Part shown: positions 1 through 8,180 of the stretch, one piece after another | Layout of the letters: each line of letters starts with the position of its first letter | Position numbering within the stretch: position 1 is the first letter of the stretch | NCBI RefSeq assembly: GCF_015477355.1 | Contig: NZ_JADLRJ010000007.1 | Span: 186,001 to 250,000, forward strand | Reading direction: 5' to 3' | DNA from: Nocardia blacklockiae | Lineage (GTDB): Bacteria; Actinomycetota; Actinomycetes; Mycobacteriales; Mycobacteriaceae | Length of the DNA stretch: 64,000 nt | Program-made: the position numbers and the translations under genes | The notes under the pieces: model-generated | Databases searched by the model: none | Told to the model about the DNA's origin: nothing | The model's input: only the letters and a program-made list of their open reading frames with translations

Positions 1-65
1 TACTTCTCGGCCTGTTCGCGCGCCCAATCCGACGTGCTGGGTTCGTACTCTCCGGTGAGTGGCAT
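1..65 (-). CDS. Deazaflavin (F420)-dependent nitroreductase-family protein, N-terminus only
   Basis: Only the first 21 or so codons are in the window; the gene runs off the left edge. The start codon lies at 63-65 on the minus strand and the peptide begins MPLTGEYEPSTSDWAREQA. That opening is typical of the actinobacterial Ddn-like, F420-dependent oxidoreductases (nitroreductase family deazaflavin-dependent oxidoreductase), in which the pattern GEYEPSxxxWxxxQ precedes the cofactor-binding split-barrel domain. The call rests on this short stretch alone, so the family is recognised but substrate and function are not. No strong ribosome binding site is visible upstream. Confidence 0.62.
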   Translation of the reverse strand, partial: MPLTGEYEPSTSDWAREQAEK

Positions 66-153
66 GCCCTGGAGAATGCCCGGCAACCTTCCGGATATTC
101 CTGGGTGGAAATGTTCGGTGGCCCGAACTTCGCATTGCGTGTAACCTGTCGAC

Positions 154-381
154 ATGGCAGTGGTCGACCCCATCTCGCGTCCCGCGGCCGTCGCGCGCCG
201 CACGGTGGATATCGCGGGTACGGCTTGGCCGGTCTACAAGCTGGAGGCGCTCGCCCTCGCCTTGCCGGTCCTTCTCGTCCTCGCGCTGATTACCGGGTCT
301 TTGCAGGTCGCCGTGCTGGTGGCCGCCGCGGTGTCGGCTGCGCGCTGGGTCGTCGGAGCGGTTCGGGCCACTCGGTTGTAG
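154..381 (+). CDS. Small membrane protein, hypothetical (75 aa)
   Basis: A 75-residue protein with one clear hydrophobic block at about residues 30-58, rich in Leu, Ala and Val, followed by a short basic tail. It is predicted to be a single-pass or hairpin inner-membrane protein; I do not recognise a family. There is no Shine-Dalgarno sequence, but TAACCT at 142-147 could be a -10 element that would start the transcript at or next to the ATG, as in the leaderless mRNAs common in this group. Codon use matches the neighbouring genes, which supports a real gene. Divergent from the F420-family gene at the left edge. Confidence 0.5.
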   Translation: MAVVDPISRPAAVARRTVDIAGTAWPVYKLEALALALPVLLVLALITGSLQVAVLVAAAVSAARWVVGAVRATRL

Positions 382-799
382 CGGGTTCCCTTGGGGCCCT
401 AGGTATTCCGGCTCGGGTCTTCGGCATTCCGGGTCCGGGTATGCAGTCCGGGGTGTTGCCGGACCCTCCCTCTTGAAGCCTGAGTTCGCGAAACTACTGC
501 CGAGTTCTCCCGCTTGGTGTTAGCGTTAACACGCTACGGCAATTATTGTCGGAGGTCGCCATACCGCCGACAACCGTTGACGGGTAACGCTTTCGACGGC
601 CGATGAGGGGGTCGTCGACAGCGGCGGTGCGAGCGCTAACCTGAATTCGGAACGAACCGGGGCCGTGTCCGCACAGCGGCCCGGAAAGCGGGAATGTGAG
701 TGAGCTCGAGACCGGACCGTCGGCGGCGGGTGTCGGTGAGGTGAGGCCGTGGCGGACTGCGCGAGCGCACCACGCGCGGCCGTCGGGTGGGGAGTGGTC
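382..799. other. Long intergenic region upstream of the LacI gene
   Basis: About 420 bases with no convincing gene; long minus-strand readings here are antisense shadows. It holds the operator-like palindrome at 517-532 and a second partial match (GAGCGCTAAC) at 631-640. The most likely role is promoter and autoregulatory region of the LacI regulator. Confidence 0.5.
517..532. promoter_or_regulatory. Candidate LacI-family operator
   Basis: GTGTTAGCGTTAACAC is a 16-bp inverted repeat with one mismatched pair next to a central CG, the classic shape of LacI/GalR operators. It lies about 270 bases upstream of the only LacI-family gene in the window. A weaker half-site match sits at 631-640. Autoregulation is inferred from position. 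Confidence 0.6.
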
Positions 800-1837
800 G
801 TGAGCGAAGCGAAAACCCGCACGGCGCGGGCCGGGGGAGACCGTCCGGCGGTGATGACCGATGTCGCCAAGCTGGCGGGCGTCTCGCATCAGACGGTGTC
901 GCGGGTGCTCAACGGCAGCCCGCAGGTGCGGCCCGAGACCCGCGACCGCGTGCTCGCGGCCGTCGCCGAACTCGGCTACCGGCCCAACGCCATGGCGCGC
1001 GGACTGGTCAGCCGGCGGTCCGGGGTGCTGGGCGTGGTCACCTTCGACACCGTGCTCTACGGTCCCGCGTGCACCATGCTGGGCATCGAAAGGGCCGCGC
1101 GCGCAGCGGGTTACGGGGTGAGCATCGTCACCCTGGAGCGGGTCGACCGCGCCGGTGTGCTGACGGCCGTCGATACGCTCGCCGGCCAGGGCGTGGACGG
1201 TGTGATCATCATCGCGCCCCAGATCGCCGCCGTCGCCGCGCTGCACAATCTGCCCGCCCGCCCCGTGGCGGTCGCCGTGGAGGCCGGGCAGGACGCGCCG
1301 CTGCCCTCGGCCGCCGTCGATCAGTTCGAGGGCGCGCGGCTGGCCGTGCGGCATCTGCTGGACCTGGGGCACGAGACCGTCTGGCACGTGTCGGGGCCGG
1401 GTGATTCGCTCGAGGCGCGCGACCGCATCGAGGGCTGGCGGCGCACCCTCGCGGCCGCCGGTGTGACCGCGCCGCCGCCGATCGGCGGCGACTGGAGCCC
1501 GCGCTCCGGGTATGCCGCCGGGCTGGCGCTCGCCGCCCAGCCCGGGGTCTCGGCGGTGTTCGCCGCCAACGATCAGATGGCGCTGGGTCTGCTCCGGGCC
1601 TTCGCCGAACGCGGAATCCGGGTACCCGAGGACATTTCGGTGGTGGGTTTCGACGACATCCCCGAGGCCGCGTACCTGTCCCCGCCGCTGACCACCGTCC
1701 GCCAGGATTTCGACGAGGTGGGCCGCCGCAGCATGGCACTGCTGTTGCGGCTGCTCAAGGCCGACGGTCAGGTCCCGAGCCCGCCGCCGGTGCTGCCCAC
1801 GTTGGTCGTGCGGGAGAGCACGGCCGCGCCGCGGTAG
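800..1837 (+). CDS. LacI family transcriptional regulator
   Basis: A DNA-binding repressor with the usual two parts. The N-terminal helix-turn-helix reads [19 protein letters not shown] at about residues 20-38, and a periplasmic-binding-protein-like sensor domain follows, ending in the typical [17 protein letters not shown] segment. The start at GTG 800 is preferred because GGGGAG lies a few bases upstream and it gives 345 residues, the family's usual length. An upstream GTG at 749 and an internal ATG at 854 are alternatives. No sugar-uptake genes lie beside it, so the effector and target genes cannot be read from context. A LacI-type palindrome lies upstream at 517-532. Confidence 0.9.
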   Translation: MSEAKTRTARAGGDRPAVMTDVAKLAGVSHQTVSRVLNGSPQVRPETRDRVLAAVAELGYRPNAMARGLVSRRSGVLGVVTFDTVLYGPACTMLGIERAARAAGYGVSIVTLERVDRAGVLTAVDTLAGQGVDGVIIIAPQIAAVAALHNLPARPVAVAVEAGQDAPLPSAAVDQFEGARLAVRHLLDLGHETVWHVSGPGDSLEARDRIEGWRRTLAAAGVTAPPPIGGDWSPRSGYAAGLALAAQPGVSAVFAANDQMALGLLRAFAERGIRVPEDISVVGFDDIPEAAYLSPPLTTVRQDFDEVGRRSMALLLRLLKADGQVPSPPPVLPTLVVRESTAAPR

Positions 1838-1846
1838 CGGGCGGGA

Positions 1847-2317
1847 TCAGTCCTCGTCGGCGTCGCTGTTCGCGCGTCGATCGGGTTCGGTTGTCCGGGT
1901 GGCCGATTCGACGGTCTCCCGGATGTCGCGCAGACCGGGTGCGCCGGGAAACAGGTCGGGGAGATCCGGCAGTATCTCGGCGGGACCGGTGATCGGCGCC
2001 AGGATCTCCGCCCGCCGTCGATGTGCCGCTTCGGCGGCGGCGCGCGCGGCCTCGGTGAGGGATCGGGCGAGCCGCGCCGGCGGACCGGCCCGGAAGGCGT
2101 CGGCCGACAACCGGACATCGACCACGCGCCCGTACGCGTCGACGGTGACCTCGGCCAGTCGATCCGCCGACCAGGCCGAGGATCGGGCAGCGGCCAAACG
2201 GTCTCGCACGCCCGGTAGGTCTTCGCGCTGTTGATCCAAGCCGTCGAGCAGCGCGGAGACGAGCCGTTTCATCTCGGCGGTCGCGGCCGTCAAATCGTCC
2301 AGACTTCGATCGTCCAT
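1847..2317 (-). CDS. YbaB/EbfC-like protein of a type VII effector cassette (copy 1)
   Basis: A 156-residue acidic protein of the YbaB/EbfC nucleoid-associated type. The central pattern VTVDAYGRVVDVRLSADAF, followed by an Ala-rich helix (LTEAARAAAEAAHRRR), is the family core. It is clearly paralogous to the protein at 3737-4213: both also share a C-terminal LPDLPDLxPGAPxLRxIRETV segment. Such YbaB-like genes often sit next to WXG100 genes in Nocardia and related genera. It is divergent from the WXG100 gene, with a 238-bp gap that presumably holds promoters for both directions. A DNA-binding or chaperone role for the secretion substrate is inference only. Confidence 0.78.
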   Translation of the reverse strand: MDDRSLDDLTAATAEMKRLVSALLDGLDQQREDLPGVRDRLAAARSSAWSADRLAEVTVDAYGRVVDVRLSADAFRAGPPARLARSLTEAARAAAEAAHRRRAEILAPITGPAEILPDLPDLFPGAPGLRDIRETVESATRTTEPDRRANSDADED

Positions 2318-2555
2318 CCGTCCGTCCCCCGGGCCTCGGCACCCTGGCCGGATGAGTTTACGCCGAGTCGACTATACGTCGTCCAGCAGCGGCGGTCTCC
2401 GCGCTGCCGAGGGACCCTTCCGGGTCTCCCCAGTGATGGGAATGGATGAGACTGGACGTACCTGACGTGAGGAATCGGGGAGCGATGAGGGAAACCGGCG
2501 ACATTTCGCATGCCATTCGTCATGCGTATGACGGTGTGCGTGCGCGGGGTAATTC

Positions 2556-3740
2556 ATGAGCGGAATATTCTCGCTCGATTCCGACGAATTCGCCGGTCAG
2601 AGCCCCACGATTGCCGGTGCCGCCGAGGAATTGGCGGCCGCGCTGCGAAATCTGGAAACCGTTCTGGGTGGCGAGGGGCAGTGCTGGGGCAAAGACGATC
2701 CGGGCAAGGCATTCGAGCAGACATATCATCCCGACGCGCAGCAGACGGTGCAGAATCTGCGCAACCTGGTGGAAACGCTGCGCGCGAGCGGACGATCCGT
2801 CAAGGACATCGCCGACGATTTCACCGGTATGGATTTCGCTGCCGAACGCAGCGTCAGCGGTGCCGATTCGCGTTCCGGATCGGCTGCGTACGATGCGGGA
2901 AACTCGCCTGTCGGTAATTACTCCGCTGCGCCGACGAACTCTGTGGCAGCAGCCGATTCGAATTCGCCGCACGGTGCTCGGACCATCTCGGGCACATCGA
3001 ACGGTGCGACGGCGGGGCCGGAGCGTTCGCGGCGGTCCGCCGGTAGCGCTGTCGATCGTTCCGGGTCCGGGATGACCGATTCCGGTGGAGCCCGTCCGGT
3101 TTCCGGTGATTCCGGGTCGTCCGGGGCTCCGGGCACGCCCGGCTCGTCCGGCGCGACCAGCGGGACGCACGCGGATACTGCGCAAAAGTCCTCTGCCGCA
3201 ACGGCGGAAACCGGTCGCGGACCTGCCGCTACCGCGCCCGGAGCGGTCGGTGGCGCACCCCGAACCTCCAGACCCGGCACGGCGGCCGAGACAAGAGCGA
3301 CGGGTTCTCCGGTGAGCAGCCCGTGGTCGCGACCTATCGAACGCCCCGGACAACAACCCGCCGCGCAACCCGCCCGCGTGCCGGAAGAATCCTCCGGCGG
3401 CCGTCCACCCGCACAACCCCACGGCCCCGGCGCGAAACCGCCACGGCGCGAACGGAAGAAGAACGACAAGCAGTCGAAGCGACCTTCCGAGGTCTCCGCG
3501 TCGGAGGCGACGGACAGGCCGCCTACGGACCTGAAGCGGCCGTCGGACGCGGCTGGATCACTCGCGGAGAACGCGGCGCCGGACGCGACCGGCCCAGCGG
3601 CGTCGCCGTCGCGCGGTGCCGAGGGCACCGTGCCCGCGGAGTCGTCCGGTGTGCTTCCGACGCCGTGGTCCAGGCGGACCTCGGCGGAACACAGCGGGCC
3701 GCGGGCGGCGGACCGAACGGCGGGAGGTGGGCAGGGATGA
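2556..3740 (+). CDS. WXG100-like type VII secretion protein with long low-complexity tail
   Basis: The first 90 or so residues form a small helical domain resembling WXG100/ESX substrates: helix, a WGKDDPGKAFEQTY turn at about residues 45-58, and a second helix (VQNLRNLVETLRASGRSVKDIADDF). The other 300 residues are a Ser/Gly/Pro/Thr-rich and then basic, presumably disordered, tail with no fold I recognise. The stop codon overlaps the start of the next gene (ATGA at 3737-3740), indicating co-translation. It is probably the partner or escort of the large toxin encoded two genes downstream for export through an ESX machine. No ESX core genes lie in the window. Confidence 0.7.
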   Translation: MSGIFSLDSDEFAGQSPTIAGAAEELAAALRNLETVLGGEGQCWGKDDPGKAFEQTYHPDAQQTVQNLRNLVETLRASGRSVKDIADDFTGMDFAAERSVSGADSRSGSAAYDAGNSPVGNYSAAPTNSVAAADSNSPHGARTISGTSNGATAGPERSRRSAGSAVDRSGSGMTDSGGARPVSGDSGSSGAPGTPGSSGATSGTHADTAQKSSAATAETGRGPAATAPGAVGGAPRTSRPGTAAETRATGSPVSSPWSRPIERPGQQPAAQPARVPEESSGGRPPAQPHGPGAKPPRRERKKNDKQSKRPSEVSASEATDRPPTDLKRPSDAAGSLAENAAPDATGPAASPSRGAEGTVPAESSGVLPTPWSRRTSAEHSGPRAADRTAGGGQG

Positions 3741-4213
3741 CTCGTGCGGAAGACTCTGGTGCGGAGGATTCGCGTGCGGCGCAGGACGAGCTGGTGCGGC
3801 TCGTCGACGCCTTGTCGGACGCCTTCGACGAGCGGCCACCGGATCTGCCCGGCGTGGCGGCGGAGCTGGCGACCGCGCGCTCGACGGCAACCTCCGGCGA
3901 CGACCTGGTGACCGTGACGGTCGACGCGTACGGAGTCGTCACCGACATACAGCTGTCTTCCCGAGCGTTCCAAGCGAATTCGCCCGAGCGGCTGGCCGCG
4001 TCCGTCGTGGCGGCCGCGCGGGCCGCCGTCCTGGCCGCGCAGCGGCGGCAGGCCGACATCGTCCGGCCGCTCACCGAGACTTCCGGCGCGCTGCCGGATC
4101 TGCCCGACCTGTATCCGGGAGCGCCCACCCTGCGCGGCATCCGCGAGACCGTCGACCCGGCCGAGAACTCCGAAACGTCGCGTGGCGACAGCGAATTCAG
4201 GCGCGGTGGCTGA
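3737..4213 (+). CDS. YbaB/EbfC-like protein of a type VII effector cassette (copy 2)
   Basis: A 158-residue paralog of the protein at 1847-2317, with the same VTVDAYGVVTDIQL core, Ala-rich helix and LPDLPDLYPGAPTLRGIRETV end. The ATG start overlaps the TGA of the WXG100-like gene by four bases, which fixes the start. Only 32 bases separate it from the large toxin gene, so WXG100, YbaB and toxin look like one operon. Two related copies flanking one WXG100 gene on opposite strands suggest a local duplication. Function is not established; the family is named after DNA-binding EbfC/YbaB. Confidence 0.78.
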   Translation: MTRAEDSGAEDSRAAQDELVRLVDALSDAFDERPPDLPGVAAELATARSTATSGDDLVTVTVDAYGVVTDIQLSSRAFQANSPERLAASVVAAARAAVLAAQRRQADIVRPLTETSGALPDLPDLYPGAPTLRGIRETVDPAENSETSRGDSEFRRGG

Positions 4214-4245
4214 GTGGGTGTCACCGAAAACCGCCGTGGTGAGCG

Positions 4246-7200
4246 ATGACGCTGGAGATTCCCAGCGAGATTCCGCCCTGGGTCGTCGCCGCGGTGGCCG
4301 GTCCGTGGCCGGAGGGGGACGAGGACGCGCTGCGGCGGCTGGGAGCGGCGTGGAACGAGATCGGCGACGCCATCACCAGGGTGTCGGAGCTGTCGGGCAA
4401 GGCCCGGCGCAAGGCCGTGGCGGCGATCGAGGGCGAGACCGGCGAGGCGCTCGCGAAGCACGGCATCGATCTCGACGGTGACCTGAAAGACGCTGCGAAA
4501 GCCTGCTATTCGCTGTCGGAGCAGTGCATGCACGACGCGCTGTCCACCGAATACAGCAAGTACGTGATCATCGGGTCGCTGGCGGCGCTCGTCATCCAGC
4601 TGGGCGTGGACGCGTTCGTCCCGGGCGTGGGTCAGGTGCACGGTGCGGCGGCGACGGCGGCGACCCGGCTGACGGTGCGGGCCGCGTTCCGTGAGCTGTT
4701 CACGAGTGTCGGTGCCGAGGCGACGCGGGCGGCGCTGGCCCGGCTGGTGCGCGTGATCGCTGTCAAGGGCGTGACATTGGGCGCGGTGCAGGGCGGGGCG
4801 GTTCCCCTTGTCGCGCAAGGGGTTCAGATGGCCGGGCCGGGGCACTACCGGAAGGAGATGGACTGGAAGGAGGTCGGGATCGGGGTGGTGTCCGGCGCTG
4901 CCGCCGGTGCCGCGGGCGAATTCGCCGGTGTGCGCGTGATGATGGGTCTCGAGCGGCGTTTCGCGGGCAACGCGGCCGCTTCGGCGGCGCGGAATCGTGT
5001 GCGGCAGGTAGGAATTCGGTTCGCGGGCGCGGGGGCCGGCGGCGCGGCGGGCGCGGTCGCCGGAGTGGCGGCGGTGGCGCCGCTCACCGGCGGTCTCGAT
5101 TTCAGCTGGGATCATGTGCTGCCCGGCATGGTCGGCGGTGTGCTGGGTTCGATGCCGCACGCGCTGCGCGGCCCGGCCGGCCCCGCCATCGGCGCACCGG
5201 TGGGCAAAGTCGGCCGACCGTCCGGCGACGGTCCCGGCGCGGGGAACCGGCCTGCCGCATCGCCGGACGGAAACGACGGCCCGCCTCCGCCTCCCCGGGA
5301 CGAAGCGGATTCCGGTGATAGATCGGGCGACCGGGACGAGAGCGCGGCCGACGGACGTCACGAGGACTCCGGCGACACGGTGACGCCGCCGGATGACCGT
5401 GGCGATTCGGAGGGCGAGGGGCGGTCCGGGGGTGAGGGGCGGCCGGAAGGGGAAAAGCGGCTCGAGAGTGACGGTCAGCCCGACGATGGCAGTCGGCTCG
5501 ACGGTGAGGGGCAGCCGGAAGTTGAGGGGCGGCCGGAGGGTGACGGTCGGTCCGAGGGAGAGGGGCAGCCGGAAGGTGAGGGGCGGCCCGAGGGAGAGGT
5601 GCGGCCGGAAGGGGAATCGGGGCCCGAGCTGGTGCCGCCTTCTGTGAACGACACACGGCCGGACGGATTGCCGCTTCCCGATGGGGAGGCGCGTCCCGGG
5701 TTGCATCCGGACGAGGGAACGACTCGTAGCGGGGGCGAAGAGCCGCCGGAGACCGTGGTGCGGCCCGAGAACGAGGCCGACTCCCGAGGCGAAGAGGTGC
5801 CGGAGGACGGGGCGCGTCCTGAGCCTCGGACCGAGGGCGAGACCGGGCCCGGGACGGTGGTTCGCCCCGACAACGAGGCCCTTCCGGAAGGGGAATCGCG
5901 GCTCGAGGGCGAAACGCGCGGGGACACAGAGACCCGCCCGGAAGGCGAGACTCGTCCAGAGTCGGAGACGCGACCAGAGAACGAGATCCGCCCGGATAGC
6001 GAGGCGCGTCCGGAGAACGAGACGCGCCCGGAGAACGAGACCCGCCCGGAGACAGAAACCCGCCCGGAGACAGAATCCCGACCGGAGTCCGAGACGCGAC
6101 CGGAGACAGAAACCCGACCGGAGTCCGAGACCCGCCCCGAGGCGGAGACCCGTCCGGAGAACGAGAACCGCCCAGATGGCGAACCGCGGTCGGACGGCGA
6201 GGTGAGGCCCGAGGGTGCCCGCCCGCGGCCGGATGAGGAAACCACCGTCCGCGACGAATCCGATACGGACAGACCGGTTCTCCCGCACGGCGACGAGGCC
6301 GTACCGCCGCGCGCCCGGGAGAACGAGCCGACTCCACCACGCACTCGGGAGGACGGTCCGACGACGCGTGGCCGCGAGAACGAGCGAACGCGCGGCCGGG
6401 ACAACGAGCCGGCCACGCCGCCCGCCCGCGAGGGCGCGACCACGCCGCGCGCCCGGGACGGCGAGGTCACCGCACCGCGCGGGCGAGAGGAAGAGGCCGC
6501 GGCGGCGAAGCGTCGCCTGGACGAGGAAGCGGCACGTCGTGCGAAAGAGGAAGCGGCGGCACGCGAGAAGGAGGAAGCGGCGGCGCGCGAGAAGGAGGAA
6601 GCGGCGGCGCGCGAGAAGGAGGCCGCCCGCCGCCGCGCCGAGGAGGAAGAGGCCGCCCGCCGCGAAGAAGAGGAGGACCCGCCCACCGTGCCGACCAAGC
6701 GCACGAAGGTGAACGAGGCGGAGGTGGCCCGGATGGCCGCGGGCGCGGAGCCCGGCGCGGTGCGCGTCGACGGCGATTGGACGCAGCGGGAATTCATCCC
6801 GCGCCTCGAAGACAGCTCCGCGCGCGTGTACACGAAGGATCAGATCGCGGAATTGTGGGAGAACAAGATCGGTCGGAAGTTGACGCCGAGCGAGATCAAA
6901 ACCTTGGAGCAGGGGTGTGTCGGCATCACCAGTATGGTCACCGGCCACTCGAATCATCCGCCGTACAACCTGATGTTCAGCGATCCGGTGTCCTATCGCA
7001 CCCAGTTCGAGTACGAGCGGGCGCTCGTACCGTTGGACCGGATCAACGGCGATCTGAACAATGCGAAACGATCGCTCCGAGAGGCGAAGCACGCCCTGCG
7101 CGCGGCGGAGAAGGAACACGGCCGCGATTCGAACTCACCTGTCGTGCGTAAGGCCCGCGAAGTGGTGAAGGGCCTGAACGAACACGTCGAACAGATCCAG

Positions 7201-7848
7201 GCGGCCGCGCGGGCGGCCGCGGCGAAGATCGGGGACGAGGTGGACATGCTGCAATTTCAGCGCGGCATGGCGCAACTGGAACACAGCTTGCGCACCAAGG
7301 ACCTCGTCATGGAATACAAGCGGTTGTTCGAAGACATTCTGGAGCGGCAGCCCGCGACCCGCGAGGATTTCCTGCGAATGGTCGCCGAGGATCCGGAGCT
7401 CTCCCGGCTGCGGGATGTGGAACGCTACCTGCCGAACGGCAATCCCTCCGAATGGGACGTCGTCATGTACGCCAAACATTTCTATTCCGGGCAGGAACAC
7501 GTCCGCGACGCTGCCGGAAATCTGCTCTACGACCGCGGCTACCCGGTCTCGCGGCCGACCGACCCGAATCCCGACCTGTTCGCGCCGGATCCGGAGACCG
7601 GGCAAGTCGACATGTCGGGCGACCTGTGCTGCCCGAAGGGCCGGGGCCTGGGCAACTTCGATTTCGGCCTGTATCTCGAGGACATCGACGCCTGGGTGAA
7701 CGCCAACCATATGGAGTACCCGCACCCCGATCAACGGGCGCGGGATCCGATGAAGGCCTTCGTGCAATCGGATATGGGGTTCCATATCTACGGCGGCTCT
7801 TATGACAGCGCGGTGATAGGACTCGCGTTCCGGCGTATCGTGCCGTGA
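4246..7848 (+). CDS. CpnT-like type VII polymorphic toxin with C-terminal microbial transglutaminase-like domain
   Basis: A 1200-residue multidomain protein. Residues 1-110: WXG100-like N-terminal domain starting IPSEIPPWVVAAVAGPWPEG, as in CpnT-type ESX substrates. Residues 105-310: Ala/Gly-rich hydrophobic region. Residues 330-690: disordered linker of degenerate RPExE hexads. Residues 745-800: charged KEEAAARE coiled coil. Residues 820-1200: a domain I match from memory to Streptomyces mobaraensis transglutaminase. Shared landmarks are EQGCVGIT (enzyme YGCVGVT, catalytic Cys; here Cys891), YAKHFYSGQ (YSKHFWSGQ, residues 1076-1084), TGQVDMSGD (TGLVDMSRD) and NFDFG (NFDYG, catalytic Asp; here Asp1139). 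The third catalytic position (His in WTHGNH) aligns with Asn1152, while His1155 matches the second His. Cross-linking or deamidation of Gln side chains in target cells is inferred. The small gene downstream is the likely immunity partner. Confidence 0.82.
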   Translation: MTLEIPSEIPPWVVAAVAGPWPEGDEDALRRLGAAWNEIGDAITRVSELSGKARRKAVAAIEGETGEALAKHGIDLDGDLKDAAKACYSLSEQCMHDALSTEYSKYVIIGSLAALVIQLGVDAFVPGVGQVHGAAATAATRLTVRAAFRELFTSVGAEATRAALARLVRVIAVKGVTLGAVQGGAVPLVAQGVQMAGPGHYRKEMDWKEVGIGVVSGAAAGAAGEFAGVRVMMGLERRFAGNAAASAARNRVRQVGIRFAGAGAGGAAGAVAGVAAVAPLTGGLDFSWDHVLPGMVGGVLGSMPHALRGPAGPAIGAPVGKVGRPSGDGPGAGNRPAASPDGNDGPPPPPRDEADSGDRSGDRDESAADGRHEDSGDTVTPPDDRGDSEGEGRSGGEGRPEGEKRLESDGQPDDGSRLDGEGQPEVEGRPEGDGRSEGEGQPEGEGRPEGEVRPEGESGPELVPPSVNDTRPDGLPLPDGEARPGLHPDEGTTRSGGEEPPETVVRPENEADSRGEEVPEDGARPEPRTEGETGPGTVVRPDNEALPEGESRLEGETRGDTETRPEGETRPESETRPENEIRPDSEARPENETRPENETRPETETRPETESRPESETRPETETRPESETRPEAETRPENENRPDGEPRSDGEVRPEGARPRPDEETTVRDESDTDRPVLPHGDEAVPPRARENEPTPPRTREDGPTTRGRENERTRGRDNEPATPPAREGATTPRARDGEVTAPRGREEEAAAAKRRLDEEAARRAKEEAAAREKEEAAAREKEEAAAREKEAARRRAEEEEAARREEEEDPPTVPTKRTKVNEAEVARMAAGAEPGAVRVDGDWTQREFIPRLEDSSARVYTKDQIAELWENKIGRKLTPSEIKTLEQGCVGITSMVTGHSNHPPYNLMFSDPVSYRTQFEYERALVPLDRINGDLNNAKRSLREAKHALRAAEKEHGRDSNSPVVRKAREVVKGLNEHVEQIQAAARAAAAKIGDEVDMLQFQRGMAQLEHSLRTKDLVMEYKRLFEDILERQPATREDFLRMVAEDPELSRLRDVERYLPNGNPSEWDVVMYAKHFYSGQEHVRDAAGNLLYDRGYPVSRPTDPNPDLFAPDPETGQVDMSGDLCCPKGRGLGNFDFGLYLEDIDAWVNANHMEYPHPDQRARDPMKAFVQSDMGFHIYGGSYDSAVIGLAFRRIVP
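5395..6215 (+). repeat. Degenerate 18-bp / 6-residue coding repeats (RPExE linker)
   Basis: Inside the toxin gene, roughly 40 degenerate copies of a codon block encode [TS]RPE[GTSN]E-like hexads, first as GRPEGE/GQPEGE and then as TRPENE/TRPETE. It separates the N-terminal secretion part from the C-terminal effector. The repeat makes the opposite strand open for more than 3.5 kb, producing a spurious antisense reading. Confidence 0.85.
6532..6640 (+). repeat. Short tandem coding repeat (KEEAAARE)
   Basis: Three near-identical copies of a 24-bp unit encode AAAREKEE, followed by ARRRAEEEEAARREEEE. This is a charged helical or coiled-coil segment just before the transglutaminase-like domain and a likely site of slippage-driven length variation. 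Confidence 0.75.
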
Positions 7849-7876
7849 CGAGTCCGCGACACACGATGAGGTGGAG

Positions 7877-8155
7877 ATGAATTTCGAAGAGTTCCTGGAC
7901 GAGCCGGTGACCCTGTACGGTGTCGCCCAGAATTCGACGTTCGGCGCGATTCTCCAATGCGGCCCGAACTCCGTCGTGTATGTCGAGGGAGTTTCGGAGT
8001 GGGAAGCGGCCGACGAGTCCAAGATGATCGAACTCTCCGGCACGCTGGTCGCGGCGGGCGACGATGCCGATCTGCACGGCGACGACGGCACCGTCAAGCA
8101 CGGCATCGGCCGGCACTATGTGGTGCGTGAGGCCACTTGGGAGCGGCTGTCCTGA
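7877..8155 (+). CDS. Small acidic protein, candidate immunity protein for the transglutaminase-like toxin
   Basis: A 92-residue acidic protein starting 28 bases after the toxin stop. The ATG at 7877 is preferred: AGGTGG lies just upstream, although very close. A GTG at 7871 would add two residues. The sequence looks beta-rich, with alternating hydrophobic strands (VTLYGVAQNSTFGAILQ, SVVYVEG), one Cys, a WEAADESK stretch and an Asp/Glu-rich loop (GDDADLHGDD). I do not recognise a named immunity family. The assignment rests on position directly behind a polymorphic toxin, small size and negative charge, which is the usual pattern for immunity genes. The next gene, dnaE1, is convergent. Confidence 0.6.
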   Translation: MNFEEFLDEPVTLYGVAQNSTFGAILQCGPNSVVYVEGVSEWEAADESKMIELSGTLVAAGDDADLHGDDGTVKHGIGRHYVVREATWERLS

Positions 8156-8180
8156 GACGTCTCCCGAGCGGCCCGTCCGC

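Noticed and set aside
3523-7119. Minus-strand open reading of about 1200 codons opposite the toxin gene
   Set aside because: It is the shadow of the biased repeat codons on the plus strand. The translation is Arg/Leu/Pro low-complexity with no domain and no ribosome binding site, while the plus strand has clear domains.
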